NCBI RefSeq assembly: GCF_012940005.1
Contig: NZ_SPMX01000010.1
Span: 62,001 to 126,000 of the forward strand
DNA: 64,000 nt
Source: Candidatus Accumulibacter contiguus
Lineage (GTDB): Bacteria; Pseudomonadota; Gammaproteobacteria; Burkholderiales; Rhodocyclaceae
Reading direction: 5' to 3'
Shown here one piece after another: positions 35,692 through 49,168 of the stretch. The position numbers and the translations under genes were made by a program. Below the pieces are notes generated by a model, which was not told where the DNA came from, searched no databases, and worked only from the letters and a program-made list of their open reading frames with translations. How positions within the stretch are numbered: the stretch's first letter is position 1; each line of letters opens with the position of its first letter.

Positions 35692-35907
35692 CTAAGCCGG
35701 CTTGCGCATCGCGCCGTACTTCTGGTTGAACTTTTCGACGCGGCCAGCCGTATCGATGATCTTCTGTTTGCCAGTGTAGAAAGGATGACAGGCCGAGCAC
35801 ACCTCGACATGCAGCGCTTTCTTCATCGTCGACCGGGTGGTGAAGGTGTTGCCGCAGGAGCAGGTCACCGCGATTTCACCGTAGGCAGGATGGATGTTGT
35901 CTTTCAT
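35692..35907 (-). CDS. rpmE: 50S ribosomal protein L31 (zinc form)
   Basis: 71 residues, [22 protein letters not shown] with Cys16 and Cys18 and the pair C37-x-x-C40 ([15 protein letters not shown]), the Zn-binding C+ type of L31. It is full length and starts from the ATG at 35907. It stands alone and has its own terminator. Confidence 0.95.
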   Translation of the reverse strand: MKDNIHPAYGEIAVTCSCGNTFTTRSTMKKALHVEVCSACHPFYTGKQKIIDTAGRVEKFNQKYGAMRKPA

Positions 35908-36087
35908 CTGGTGCTATTCCTGTAGGTTAAAACTGTTGTTCTGCCGCAATCAGGCGACAATTCGAGCGTGAGGCATTGAGAAAGGCGGTCATTATCGGCG
36001 ATTTCTCCACTATCTGCAATCCGGCATCGGCGGGTGCAGGTCAACAAACCTTGGCCCGGCGGCTTCGTGAGCGCGTCTGCTGACCGA

Positions 36088-37344
36088 TCAGCGGCGCATG
36101 GAGTCGAAGAATTCGGCGTTGTTCTTGGTGGCCTTGATCTTGTCCAGGAGAAACTCCATCGCTTCAAGGTCGTCCATGTTGTATAGCAGCTTGCGCAGGA
36201 TCCACATCTTTTGCAGAACATCCGGTTTGAGCAGAAGTTCTTCGCGGCGGGTGCCGGAGCGATTGACATTGATCGCCGGATACACGCGTTTCTCTGCCAT
36301 GCGGCGGTCCAGGTGGATTTCCATGTTGCCGGTGCCCTTGAACTCTTCGTAGATGACGTCGTCCATGCGGCTGCCGGTGTCGATCAGCGCGGTGGCAATG
36401 ATGGTCAGCGAGCCGCCTTCCTCGATGTTGCGGGCAGCACCAAAGAATCGCTTTGGCTTCTGCAGGGCATTGGCATCGACGCCGCCGGTCAGCACTTTGC
36501 CGGATGCCGGCTGAACGGTGTTGTAGGCACGTGCCAGGCGCGTGATCGAGTCGAGGAGAATGACCACGTCCCGCTTGTGTTCGACCAGACGCTTGGCTTT
36601 TTCGATGACCATCTCGGCAACCTGCACGTGGCGCGTCGCAGGCTCGTCGAAAGTCGAGGCAACGACTTCACCGCGTACCGAGCGAGTCATCTCGGTGACC
36701 TCCTCGGGGCGTTCATCGATCAACAGGACGATCACCGTGACATCCGGGTGGTTGGTGGTGATCGCATGCGCAATATGCTGCATCATCACCGTCTTGCCGC
36801 TCTTCGGACTGGCCACCAGCAGACCGCGTTGCCCCTTGCCGATGGGCGCGATGATGTCGATGATGCGACTGGTGATATTTTCTTCGCCGCGGATGTCACG
36901 CTCGAGTTTCAGATGTTCAGCCGGGTGTAAGGGCGTCAGGTTTTCGAAGAGAATCTTGTTCTTCGATGCCTCGGGCACCTCACCGTTGATCTTGTCGACC
37001 TTGACCAGGGCAAAGTAGCGTTCCCCATCCTTCGGTGTGCGGATTTCACCCTCGATGGTGTCGCCGGTATGCAGATTGAAGCGCCTGATCTGGCTCGGGC
37101 TGACGTAGATGTCGTCGGTACTGGCCAGATACGAAGTATCGGGAGAACGCAGAAAGCCGAAACCATCAGACAGCGTTTCCAGCGTGCCGTCGCCAAAAAT
37201 GCTTTCACCCTTCCTGGCCTGATTCTTGAGCAGCGCGAAGATCAGTTCGTGCTTGCGCAGTCGGTTGGCGCCTTCGACGTCGTTGGTGATCGCCATGTCA
37301 AGAAGCTGGCTTACATGGAGTGCTTTGAGTTCGGATAGGTGCAT
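36088..37344 (-). CDS. rho: Transcription termination factor Rho
   Basis: 418 residues: N-terminal RNA-binding domain ([41 protein letters not shown]), P-loop ASPKSGKTV, Walker [16 protein letters not shown], and the Q/R loop region. The hexameric helicase ends transcription at rut sites. It is downstream of trxA on the same strand, a conserved pair. Confidence 0.97.
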   Translation of the reverse strand: MHLSELKALHVSQLLDMAITNDVEGANRLRKHELIFALLKNQARKGESIFGDGTLETLSDGFGFLRSPDTSYLASTDDIYVSPSQIRRFNLHTGDTIEGEIRTPKDGERYFALVKVDKINGEVPEASKNKILFENLTPLHPAEHLKLERDIRGEENITSRIIDIIAPIGKGQRGLLVASPKSGKTVMMQHIAHAITTNHPDVTVIVLLIDERPEEVTEMTRSVRGEVVASTFDEPATRHVQVAEMVIEKAKRLVEHKRDVVILLDSITRLARAYNTVQPASGKVLTGGVDANALQKPKRFFGAARNIEEGGSLTIIATALIDTGSRMDDVIYEEFKGTGNMEIHLDRRMAEKRVYPAINVNRSGTRREELLLKPDVLQKMWILRKLLYNMDDLEAMEFLLDKIKATKNNAEFFDSMRR

Positions 37345-37537
37345 GTGCTGGAGACGAAGATGGGGAATAAACGCGCGGCGCGCCGCCGCAAATGCGATGC
37401 GCGTCTAACGGAGTGCCGTGGGATCGGCAGGGGTACTGCAAAAGGGAGAGGACGCCTGAAGGTTCTATGCGGATTTGTGGATTGCTACGGGCCAGCGGCT
37501 GCACCCAGCGAACCTTCAGAGCGTGAGGATAGCGACT

Positions 37538-37864
37538 TCAGAGGTTGCTGTCAATGAAGGTGATCAGCTGCGACCTGGAAAGGGCGCCGACCTTGGTGGC
37601 TTCAACGTTGCCATTTTTGAACAACATCAGCGTCGGGATGCCACGGATGCCAAAACTGGCGGGAGTCTTTTGATTGTCGTCGATGTTCAACTTGACGACT
37701 TTCAGGCGGCCAGCATAGTCAGTGGCGATGTCGTCAAGGATTGGCGCAATCATCTTGCATGGACCGCACCATTCGGCCCAGTAATCAACAAGAACAGGTT
37801 CGTCCGACTGAAGAACATCGGTGTTGAAGCTGTCGTCCGTAACGTGATGGATGTGTTCGCTCAT
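37538..37864 (-). CDS. trxA: Thioredoxin 1
   Basis: 108 residues from [13 protein letters not shown]. The active site is WCGPC (32-36), with a cis-Pro loop [11 protein letters not shown]. It is a cytoplasmic protein disulfide reductant. It precedes rho, as in many proteobacteria. A longer in-frame extension upstream of the ATG is not supported. Confidence 0.96.
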   Translation of the reverse strand: MSEHIHHVTDDSFNTDVLQSDEPVLVDYWAEWCGPCKMIAPILDDIATDYAGRLKVVKLNIDDNQKTPASFGIRGIPTLMLFKNGNVEATKVGALSRSQLITFIDSNL

Positions 37865-38052
37865 GAAAAAGCCTCTTGCGTGATCTGGGATAGGGTACCT
37901 AGTGGAAGTGGGGCGCATGGCGAGTTGAGCCTTATTGGCTGGCCAGCTTTCCAATGCTAGCGAAAAAACCTCGCCAAGGGAAGCCGTAGACCTGTGTCGT
38001 AGCCGTCAAATCAGTTATAGTTCCATTCGTCTCAACTTGCGGAAGCGCGACG

Positions 38053-38379
38053 ATGACGTACGTTGTTACCGAGAATTGTATCAAGTGTAAATATACCGAC
38101 TGCGTTGATGTATGTCCTGTGGACTGCTTCCACGAGGGTCCGAATTTTCTGGTAATCGACCCTGACGAGTGCATCGATTGCACCCTGTGTGTCCCCGAGT
38201 GCCCGGCAGAGGCCATTTTTGCCGAGGACGATGTGCCGGAAGCGCAGCGCAGGTTCATCATGATCAATGCTGAACTGGCCAAGGCATGGCCGGTCATCGT
38301 CGAGCGCACGGAACCCCTGGCCGACGCCGACGAGTGGAACCACAAGCCGGACAAGCTGAAGTACCTGCAGCGTTCCTAG
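38053..38379 (+). CDS. fdxA: 7Fe ferredoxin FdxA
   Basis: 108 residues. Cysteines follow the [3Fe-4S]/[4Fe-4S] pattern [14 protein letters not shown] and [12 protein letters not shown], and the C-terminal tail ([13 protein letters not shown]) is typical of the Azotobacter-type FdxA. It is a low-potential electron carrier. It has its own promoter region and is followed by the acyl-CoA ligase gene with a 115-base gap. Confidence 0.93.
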   Translation: MTYVVTENCIKCKYTDCVDVCPVDCFHEGPNFLVIDPDECIDCTLCVPECPAEAIFAEDDVPEAQRRFIMINAELAKAWPVIVERTEPLADADEWNHKPDKLKYLQRS

Positions 38380-38494
38380 TACAAACCACAGCCTACGCTT
38401 GCTGCCGCTGCAGCGCAGGCGTACGGCAGACCAGAAAAAACTGGCAATGGAAACACGAGTTTTCCGATAAGAATGTCACAAAGGAGGAGGGCAG

Positions 38495-40172
38495 TTGGAA
38501 AAGATTTGGTTGAAGAGCTATCAGAAGGGAGTTCCTGCCGAGATTGAATTAAACGAATTTCAGTCGCTGGGCGAACTCTTCGAAAAAAAGCGTTGCACAG
38601 TATCGCGACCGCGTGGCCTATATCAACATGGGTGCCCAGATCACCTACGGTGAACTGGACAAGTGGTCACGGGATTTCGCCGCCTATCTGCAATCGGTCC
38701 TCAAGCTGCCCCAGGGCGCCCGCGTGGCGCTGATGATGCCGAACTTACTCCAGTATCCGGTTTGTATCTTCGGTGCCTTGCGTGCGGGTTACGTGGTGGT
38801 GAACGTCAACCCGCTGTACACGCCGCGAGAACTTGAACATCAGCTCAAGGATTCGGGAGCCGAGGTCATCGTGATTGTCGAAAATTTTGCGTTCACGCTG
38901 GAGCAGGTGCTGGCCAGGACGCCACTCAAGCACATCGTGGTGGCTCGTCTTGGCGACATGCTCGGTTTTCCGAAAGGCGCTGTCGTCAACTTTGTCGTCA
39001 AGTACGTCAAGAAGATGGTTCCGGCTTGGAGTCTGCCGCGCGCAGTCAATTTCCAGGCTGCGCTCGCCAAGGGTGCTGCAGCGGAGTTGAAATCGGTGAC
39101 CGTCACACAGGAAGACCTGGCTTTTCTGCAGTATACGGGTGGAACGACCGGCCTCTCGAAAGGGGCCATGCTGATTCATCGCAACATCCTGGCGAATCTG
39201 GCGCAGGCGCACGCCTGGATCAAGCCGGCGCTGGGTGACGAGCAACACATGGTGGTCACTGCGCTGCCGCTCTACCATATCTTTGCGTTGACGGCGAATT
39301 GCTTCACTTTTTTCAAGATTGGTGCCAGCAACCTGCTGATTACCAATCCCCGTGATATTCCGGGTTTCGTGGCGGAGATGGGCAAGTATCCATTCACGGT
39401 GCTCACCGGTGTCAACACCCTGTTCAATGCACTGCTGCACAATGATGCCTTTTGCGCGCTCGACTTCAGCAAGCTGAAAGTCACGCTTGGTGGCGGCATG
39501 GCTGTGCAGAAAGCGGTGGCGGAGAAGTGGAAGCAGGTCACCGGCAAGCCGCTGATCGAGGCCTATGGTCTGACCGAAACGTCACCGGCGGCGACCATCA
39601 ACCCGCTCGATATTCCCGAGTATACCGGCGCCATTGGCTTGCCGATATCTTCCACCGAAGTGGCGATTCGCAACGATGCGGGCGCCGACGTTCCATTGGG
39701 TGAGCGCGGTGAACTCTGCGTCCGTGGTCCGCAGGTGATGAAGGGCTATTACAATCGTCCTGAAGAGACGGCCAAGGTGATCAGCCCGGACGGTTTTCTG
39801 TTGACCGGTGACATTGCGGTGATGGAGCCAACGGGCTTCGTCCGTATCGTCGACCGCAAGAAGGACATGATTCTGGTCTCCGGTTTCAATGTGTACCCGA
39901 ACGAGGTCGAGGATGTGGTCGCACTGCATCCGGGCGTACTGGAAGTGGCGGCTGTCGGCGTACCGCATGACAAATCCGGGGAGGCGGTGAAGATCTTCGT
40001 CGTCAAGAAGGAACCGACACTGACCGCCGAGGCGCTGATCGCCCATTGCCGGGAACACCTGACCGGTTACAAGGTGCCGAGCCAGGTCGAATTCCGGACC
40101 GAACTGCCGAAGACCAATGTCGGCAAGATCCTGCGCCGCGAACTGCGCGACGAGGCGATCAGGAAGGCCTGA
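38495..40172 (+). CDS. fadD: Long-chain fatty acid-CoA ligase (frameshift near start)
   Basis: Acyl-CoA synthetase of the ANL superfamily. A TTG at 38495 with AAGGAGGAGG just upstream gives [19 protein letters not shown], the usual FadD N-terminus. At 38583-38589 a run of seven A should be six to read [17 protein letters not shown] on into the long frame. Motifs further on: AMP-binding [20 protein letters not shown], and a C-terminal [14 protein letters not shown] with the catalytic Lys. The length after repair is 558 residues. Broken and repaired frames differ only here. It activates exogenous fatty acids for beta-oxidation or lipid synthesis. Confidence 0.92.
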
Positions 40173-40221
40173 TTGGCGAGTCCCGGATCTCTGCGCAATC
40201 AAGCCCCATCAGCAGCCACCA

Positions 40222-40845
40222 TCAATCCTTCGCGGCGTACTGCTGGAGTACTTCGGTGGTTACCGGGTGCTTGTTCTGTGAGGCGTAGAAGAGGGGCGTC
40301 TTGCCGTTCTTGTCCTTCGCTTTCGGGTCGGCGCCGCGTTCGATGAGAACGCGTGATACCTTGGGCTGGCCGGTCGCGGCGGCCAGATGGAGCGGCGTTT
40401 GCCCGGTGTCGGTGGTTGCACTGACATCGGCCTTTCTTTCGAGTAGCAGTTCCACTTCGTACCGGCCACCCGCAAGCACCGCCGCGTGCAGCGGCGTCAT
40501 GCCCACGCGGTCCCTGGCGTCGATCTTCGCGCCGCTCGTGAGCAGAAGTTCCGAGGCTTTGGTGCGTCCGTAAAAGGCCGCCATGTGGAGTGGGGTTCTG
40601 CCCAGGGCGTCGGTCACATTGACTTCGGCTCCGGCTTCCAGCAAAGCTTTGATCTCCACCAGATCGCCACGTATGGCGGCCTTTGCCAGTGGAGAAGCAG
40701 CGGTCGGGACATCCTCGACCTTGTTTGCACCAGGCGGTTCCGCTTTCACGGTGGCACTATTCTCGGGCCCCTGGCTACATGCGCCGAGGGACAGCAAGAG
40801 CACGGCAAGGGCAAGCAGCATGGTGCCAGATGGAACTGTATTCAT
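40222..40845 (-). CDS. Ankyrin-repeat lipoprotein
   Basis: 207 residues. A lipoprotein signal with SLGACSQG places Cys23 as the lipidated residue. After a short spacer come four or five ankyrin repeats (DALGRTPLHMAAFYGRTKAS; DRVGMTPLHAAVLAGGRYEV; DTGQTPLHLAAATGQPKVS; DKNGKTPLFYASQNKHPV). It is a periplasmic or membrane-tethered protein-interaction module. Function and partner are unknown. Confidence 0.85.
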   Translation of the reverse strand: MNTVPSGTMLLALAVLLLSLGACSQGPENSATVKAEPPGANKVEDVPTAASPLAKAAIRGDLVEIKALLEAGAEVNVTDALGRTPLHMAAFYGRTKASELLLTSGAKIDARDRVGMTPLHAAVLAGGRYEVELLLERKADVSATTDTGQTPLHLAAATGQPKVSRVLIERGADPKAKDKNGKTPLFYASQNKHPVTTEVLQQYAAKD

Positions 40846-40934
40846 TTGAGATATTCTCCTGCAGGAACGAAGCCGCTGCTCACTTTAGCCCAATTTCCAG
40901 TAAAGTGCTGCGCTTCTTGCCCAGAACAGTTGTC

Positions 40935-41050
40935 AACGGTCATGGCTTTTCCGGGTACCACCGATCATGGAAGTAATGCCCGTTTCCCTCTCCCCCGACC
41001 CATCCCCACGAGGGGGAGGGGAGATTCGTGAGTCGCTGATGCGACGTATA
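40935..41050 (-). repeat. Intergenic palindromic repeat, copy C
   Basis: Read on the minus strand it has the same order as copy A: GCGAC...CGAATCTCCCCTCCCCC, then a GGGGGAGAGGG arm, then AAACGG(G)CAT...ATGATCGG, and ends AAAAGCCATGACCGTT. The palindrome arms have diverged. It lies between the ankyrin lipoprotein and the isochorismatase-like gene. Confidence 0.7.
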
Positions 41051-41072
41051 CATGAATCCGAAGGAGTATTTC

Positions 41073-41615
41073 ATGTTGATGCATACGGATCGTTCCGTCT
41101 TGTTGCTCGTCGATTTGCAGGAGCGTCTGCAGCCGGCGATCGACGCCGCCGAACTGGTGCTTGAAGCCAGCGTGTGGCTGACCAGGGTGGCCCAGCGGCT
41201 GGGAGTGCCGGTGATCTGCACCGAGCAGTATCCACAAGGCCTGGGACCAACGATGCCTGCGCTACGGTGCTTGTTGCCGGACGCATGCATCGTTGAGAAG
41301 ATTCAGTTCTCGGCGGTTCCCGAGGGAGGGTTGTTCAAGGCACCGGGTGGCGACCGCGCACAGTTCGTGGTGGCCGGCACCGAAGCGCATGTCTGCGTTC
41401 AGCAGACGGTGCTCGATCTGCTCGCCGCTGGCCGACGCGTTTTCGTTGTCGAGGAGGCGGTCGGATCGCGGCGAAATGCGGACAAGGCACTGGCGCTGGA
41501 ACGGATGCGTGCTCATGGTGCCGACATCGTTTCGCGCGAAATGGTCGTTTTCGAGTGGCTGCGGCAGGCCGGTAGCGATCTTTTTCGCCAGATCAGTCGC
41601 GAGTTCATCCGCTGA
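41073..41615 (+). CDS. Isochorismatase-family cysteine hydrolase
   Basis: 180 residues from the ATG at 41073 with AAGGAG seven bases upstream. Catalytic Asp-Lys-Cys features are an N-terminal LLVDLQERLQPAI (Asp), an internal EKIQFSAV lysine and the GTEAHVCVQQT cysteine. It resembles YcaC/nicotinamidase-like hydrolases of unknown substrate. It lies just beyond repeat copy C and ends 103 bases before pyrG. Confidence 0.8.
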   Translation: MLMHTDRSVLLLVDLQERLQPAIDAAELVLEASVWLTRVAQRLGVPVICTEQYPQGLGPTMPALRCLLPDACIVEKIQFSAVPEGGLFKAPGGDRAQFVVAGTEAHVCVQQTVLDLLAAGRRVFVVEEAVGSRRNADKALALERMRAHGADIVSREMVVFEWLRQAGSDLFRQISREFIR

Positions 41616-41667
41616 GCAGGGTGCCGCCGTCATCTTGGTGACTTGTCCGAGAAGCCGTCCGGTTTGA

Positions 41668-44243
<2,576 letters not shown>

Positions 44244-44288
44244 ACCTCCGGGGATTGCCGGATTGCCTCTCTTTAACATTATGAATAA

Positions 44289-45584
<1,296 letters not shown>

Positions 45585-45609
45585 CGGACTGAATTCGACA
45601 TCCGCTACC

Positions 45610-45960
45610 GTGCGCTTGCTGGCTGTCATCCTGCTGGTGCTGATTGCCCTGCTGCAGCATCCGCTGTGGCTGGGCAAGGGCGGCTGGTTGCGAGTGTGGG
45701 ATGTCGATCGGCAGCTTCAGCAACAGAAGGAAAGCAACGGCAAGCTGGAGATGCGCAACGCCGGGCTGGATGCCGAAGTACGTGATCTCAAGCAGGGTTA
45801 CGATGCGATCGAGGAGCGTGCGCGCTTCGAACTCGGGATGGTCAAGCAGGATGAAGTTTTTGTCCAGATCCCCGACAAGCCTGCGAGCGAGAAGACCGTG
45901 GCGCCGGCTGCCGAGAAACCCACCATTGCAACCGCCCCGGCACGACCGGCAAAACGCTAG
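45610..45960 (+). CDS. ftsB: Cell division protein FtsB
   Basis: 116 residues from a GTG at 45610: a single membrane helix ([20 protein letters not shown]), a coiled coil ([37 protein letters not shown]), and [18 protein letters not shown], a typical FtsB ending. The remaining 25 residues are an Ala/Pro/Lys-rich tail. It is part of FtsQBL at the septum. The eno-ftsB order is conserved in betaproteobacteria. Confidence 0.92.
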   Translation: MRLLAVILLVLIALLQHPLWLGKGGWLRVWDVDRQLQQQKESNGKLEMRNAGLDAEVRDLKQGYDAIEERARFELGMVKQDEVFVQIPDKPASEKTVAPAAEKPTIATAPARPAKR

Positions 45961-45995
45961 CCGCCAGTCCTGCCCGACAGGAGTCTCTGTACCGC

Positions 45996-46688
45996 TTATT
46001 CCGGGAGTTCAATCTGGCCCGCGACGCTGGCGGTGACCAGGGTCTCGCCGGCTTCGATCGGCATCGCTGCTGCCTCGGCCGAGGCCAGCGATGCCGCGCG
46101 CAGCATTGGCAGCGGTGGTGTGCGGCCACTGCTGTTGATGGCCAGGTGCTTGATCCGGTAAGGCTTGCCCAAAGCGTCGGCGATCAGCCTGGCGCGGGCC
46201 TTGAAGGCCGTGATGGCTTCGAGCGTGGCTTCGTTTTCGGCTTTTTTTCGGGTTTCCGGTGCTGGCAGCATGCTCAGGCTGGCAACGCCCAGCGACGCCT
46301 GGAGCTTGCCCAGCAACTCGGAGAGCGCGGCCGGATCAGAGCACTCCAGCGTGAGATCGGAGCGCATCCGCCAGCTTTCGATCTTGCCGCCCTTGGCGTA
46401 GACCGGATAGGTGTAAGTGGCACCGCTCTGGGTCCTGACGTTGCTGTACCCGCGTGCGGTCTTCAGACCGTCGGCGATCAGTCCGTTTACTCGTTTCGCC
46501 AGTTCGCTCGGCGTTGCGCCGGCCGCTTCGGCAAAGACCGTTGCGCGTGCCAGGTCGTTGGCGGCGGGTCGGCTGGCTTCGGCCGCCAGGTCGATGCTCG
46601 TGCCACTGCCGGGAGCTGCCGGTGCCGGTAGGGCGACCAGCAAGGCGAGCAGGGGCAGGGTGTGCAGCAAAGGTCGAAATCGCTTCAT
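45996..46688 (-). CDS. SIMPL-domain (DUF541) periplasmic protein
   Basis: 230 residues. Signal peptide LPLLALLVALPAPAAPG, then the SIMPL/DUF541 domain (ARATVFAEAAGATPSELAKRVNGLIADGLKTAR; AITAFKARARLIADALGKPYRIKHLAIN). Relatives are membrane or periplasmic proteins linked to stress responses. It converges with ftsB. Confidence 0.82.
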   Translation of the reverse strand: MKRFRPLLHTLPLLALLVALPAPAAPGSGTSIDLAAEASRPAANDLARATVFAEAAGATPSELAKRVNGLIADGLKTARGYSNVRTQSGATYTYPVYAKGGKIESWRMRSDLTLECSDPAALSELLGKLQASLGVASLSMLPAPETRKKAENEATLEAITAFKARARLIADALGKPYRIKHLAINSSGRTPPLPMLRAASLASAEAAAMPIEAGETLVTASVAGQIELPE

Positions 46689-46905
46689 GTGGGTCTCCGG
46701 GTTTGCTGTGTTCGAGAATGACGAGTATCCTGCAGAACCTCGTGCAGGATCGGGAAATCGTTGCGCGGGAGCGACTGCCTCAGGCAGGGCTTATTGTAGC
46801 GGGATTCGGGCATCGCTTTCTTGTAGTCAGACGGCAGAAGCTTGGTTAGAATCTGCGTCACCCGCTCGCTTGTGTGCGATCGGGAAGGGTCTTTGAGGGG
46901 GCACC

Positions 46906-47376
46906 ATGCTGAAAGCAGGACAGGCAGCTCCGATGTTCGTCCTCCCCGATGCGGATATGGAACTCATCGATATTGCCCAGTTTCAGGGTAAAAACAATAT
47001 CATTCTCTTTTTCTATCCGAGAGATGACGCGCCGTGCTGTACGCTGCAGGCTACCGATTTCTCCGATCATGAGGACGAATTCGCGCGGCTGGACTGCCTG
47101 ATCATCGGCATCAGCCGTGACGACTGCATCAAACACGCAGAGTTCCGGGACAAGCATGGTATTTCCGTGTGTCTCCTTTCGGATGCCGAGGGTTCGGCGT
47201 GCAAACAGTACGGTGTCTGGCAGGCGAAAGAGGTGAATGGGGTCAAGAAGCACGGCATCGTTCGCTCGACTTTTGTCATCGACAAACAAGGTGTTCTCCG
47301 TTTTGCGTCTTATGGAGTGAATGCCAAAGGCCACGCGCTTGAAATGCTGCGCACGGTTAAGGAACTCAAGCAATGA
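46906..47376 (+). CDS. Peroxiredoxin, Bcp/PrxQ family
   Basis: 156 residues. Thioredoxin-like fold with the peroxidatic motif FFYPRDDAPCCTLQATDF; the usual PGCT is replaced by PCCT. A second Cys in HGISVCLLSD could be resolving. It reduces hydroperoxides, using thioredoxin. The stop overlaps the slyD start by four bases, so the two are coupled. Confidence 0.88.
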   Translation: MLKAGQAAPMFVLPDADMELIDIAQFQGKNNIILFFYPRDDAPCCTLQATDFSDHEDEFARLDCLIIGISRDDCIKHAEFRDKHGISVCLLSDAEGSACKQYGVWQAKEVNGVKKHGIVRSTFVIDKQGVLRFASYGVNAKGHALEMLRTVKELKQ

Positions 47377-47879
47377 ATATGCAAGTTGCAAAGAATATGG
47401 TGGTCACCCTGGATTATAACGTCACCGATGTGGACGGGCAGCTGGTGGATGCGGGTCAGGAGCCGCTGGTCTATTTGCACGGCGGTTACGATGACATTTT
47501 CCCGATGATCGAAGAAGCCATGCACGGCAAGCGGATTGGCGAGTCGGTGGTGGTGAAAATGCAGCCCGACGATGCCTTCGGCGAGTACGATGCTGAACTG
47601 GTCCAGCTCGAGTCACGCAGTCAGTTTCCCCAGGAACTGCAGGTTGGCATGCAGTTTGAAGGGGTACCGGAGGGTGTCGACGACGAAGATGAAGACGATG
47701 AAGTGCTGATTTACCGGGTGACCGAAATCGCCGACGACAAGGTCGTGCTCGATGCCAACCATCCCTTGGCCGGCATGGCCCTGGTGTTCACCTGTACCGT
47801 CACCGCTGTCCGCCCGGCCACTGCCGAAGAAATCAGCCATGGGCATACGCACGACGACAGTTGCGAAGACGAGGAATGA
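47373..47879 (+). CDS. slyD: FKBP-type peptidyl-prolyl isomerase SlyD
   Basis: 168 residues. FKBP fold with an inserted IF domain (QFPQELQVGMQFEGVPEGVDDEDEDDE, acidic) and a short His/Cys/acid metal-binding tail (HGHTHDDSCEDEE). It is a cytoplasmic folding catalyst and nickel chaperone. It is coupled to the peroxiredoxin gene upstream (ATGA). Confidence 0.92.
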   Translation: MNMQVAKNMVVTLDYNVTDVDGQLVDAGQEPLVYLHGGYDDIFPMIEEAMHGKRIGESVVVKMQPDDAFGEYDAELVQLESRSQFPQELQVGMQFEGVPEGVDDEDEDDEVLIYRVTEIADDKVVLDANHPLAGMALVFTCTVTAVRPATAEEISHGHTHDDSCEDEE

Positions 47880-47920
47880 CCGCCCTGCAAAGTGTCATCG
47901 GCACTTGCCGAGTCATTCCC

Positions 47921-47947
47921 GGTGTGCCGGGCGATCGCCCGCACACC
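47921..47947. terminator. Hairpin between convergent slyD and solute-binding gene
   Basis: GGTGTGCCGGGC and GCCCGCACACC form an almost perfect stem (one bulged C) around a GAT loop. No T-run follows in either direction, so it may end transcription from both sides only partly. Confidence 0.45.
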
Positions 47948-47951
47948 AGGT

Positions 47952-49085
47952 CTAGCGCAGCAGCTTGCCGGCGCGATTGAGGATGGTGATGTCGACGAAG
48001 CGCGAGCCGGCGTGCCTCTTGGGGGAAAAGCTGATGAAGACGCCACCGGCGTCATAGTTCTTGAGCGCTTCAAGGGTGTCGCGCAGCTTCTTGCGAGTCG
48101 GGTTCGGGCCGGCACGGCGAAGTGCTTCGCCGAGGACCATGGCGCCAAGGTAGCCTTCAACGAAGGTATGGTTGAGCGTCACGTCCCTGGGTTTGAACTT
48201 CGCGAAATTGTTCTGGATTTCCCGGATCAGGGCAACGGTATGACTGTTCGGATCCGGAACGACTTGTGTGAGTGCCAGTCCTTCCGCCTTGTTGGCGCCA
48301 ATTCGCTGCACGACCTGCGCCGCATCGGTTGTCGAAAGCGCGACATGCTGGGCGAGGCTTCCTGCTTCGCGCGACTGTTTCAGGAACTCGGCGCTGGCCG
48401 CGGTATTGGCAATCAGGATTACCGCCTGTGGTTTCGCGGCGGCAATGATCTTGACGGCGGCAGCGACGTCGGTCGTGTTTTTCGCGTAGGCTCCTTTGGC
48501 TACCAGGGTGCCGCCGGCATTCTTGATGAGCTGTTCGGCGCTCTGCAGTACGTCCTTGCCGAAAGGGTCGTCCTGATAGAAGACGGCAATGCGGATATAG
48601 CCGGTGGTGATGTACTGGTCGGTGATTTTCCCGACTTCTTCTGCGTAGCTGGCGCGGGTCATGAACAGAAACGGGTCGTTCCTGCGCACCAGCGATTCGC
48701 TGCCGGTGCGCACGGCGACCAATGGAATGCCGGCTTCACTGAGGATATTCTGGTCGAGAATGGCCTCGACGTTGCCAGTGCCGACGAAGCCGATGAATGC
48801 CAGGGGTTGCGACTCCTTGATCATCTCGCGAGCCAGCCGAACCGTCTCCTCGCTTTTGTAGCCGTCATCCTTCGAGAGCAGTCGAATCCTGGCCCCGTGG
48901 ATGCCGCCTTCGGCGTTGACCGCGTCGAAATAGAGTTGCACCCCGGCCCGCATGTGTGTTCCCGTCGGTGCCAGAGGGCCGCTGAAAGCAGCGATCTGGC
49001 CGATGACGATGTCGGCAGCGCAGGGCAGCGCCAGGGCGAACAAGATGATCGCCAGGGTAGAGCGAACGAAGGAGATCAGCGGCAT
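47952..49085 (-). CDS. ABC transporter substrate-binding protein, LivK type
   Basis: 377 residues. Sec signal STLAIILFALALPCAADI, then the type I periplasmic binding fold: IGQIAAFSGPLAPTGTHMRAGVQLYF at the start, and ADAAAVKI- and VEGYLGAMVLGEAL-like ends. It resembles leucine/branched-chain amino acid binders, many of which bind other ligands. There is no permease nearby, so this is an orphan receptor. Confidence 0.87.
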   Translation of the reverse strand: MPLISFVRSTLAIILFALALPCAADIVIGQIAAFSGPLAPTGTHMRAGVQLYFDAVNAEGGIHGARIRLLSKDDGYKSEETVRLAREMIKESQPLAFIGFVGTGNVEAILDQNILSEAGIPLVAVRTGSESLVRRNDPFLFMTRASYAEEVGKITDQYITTGYIRIAVFYQDDPFGKDVLQSAEQLIKNAGGTLVAKGAYAKNTTDVAAAVKIIAAAKPQAVILIANTAASAEFLKQSREAGSLAQHVALSTTDAAQVVQRIGANKAEGLALTQVVPDPNSHTVALIREIQNNFAKFKPRDVTLNHTFVEGYLGAMVLGEALRRAGPNPTRKKLRDTLEALKNYDAGGVFISFSPKRHAGSRFVDITILNRAGKLLR

Positions 49086-49168
49086 GGTCCAGTCCTCCTG
49101 ATGCGGTTAAGCTCGCCGAGTGTAGGCCTTGTCGCCGCCGCTGTCGACGGCCTTGTTCGCTGCAGCAG

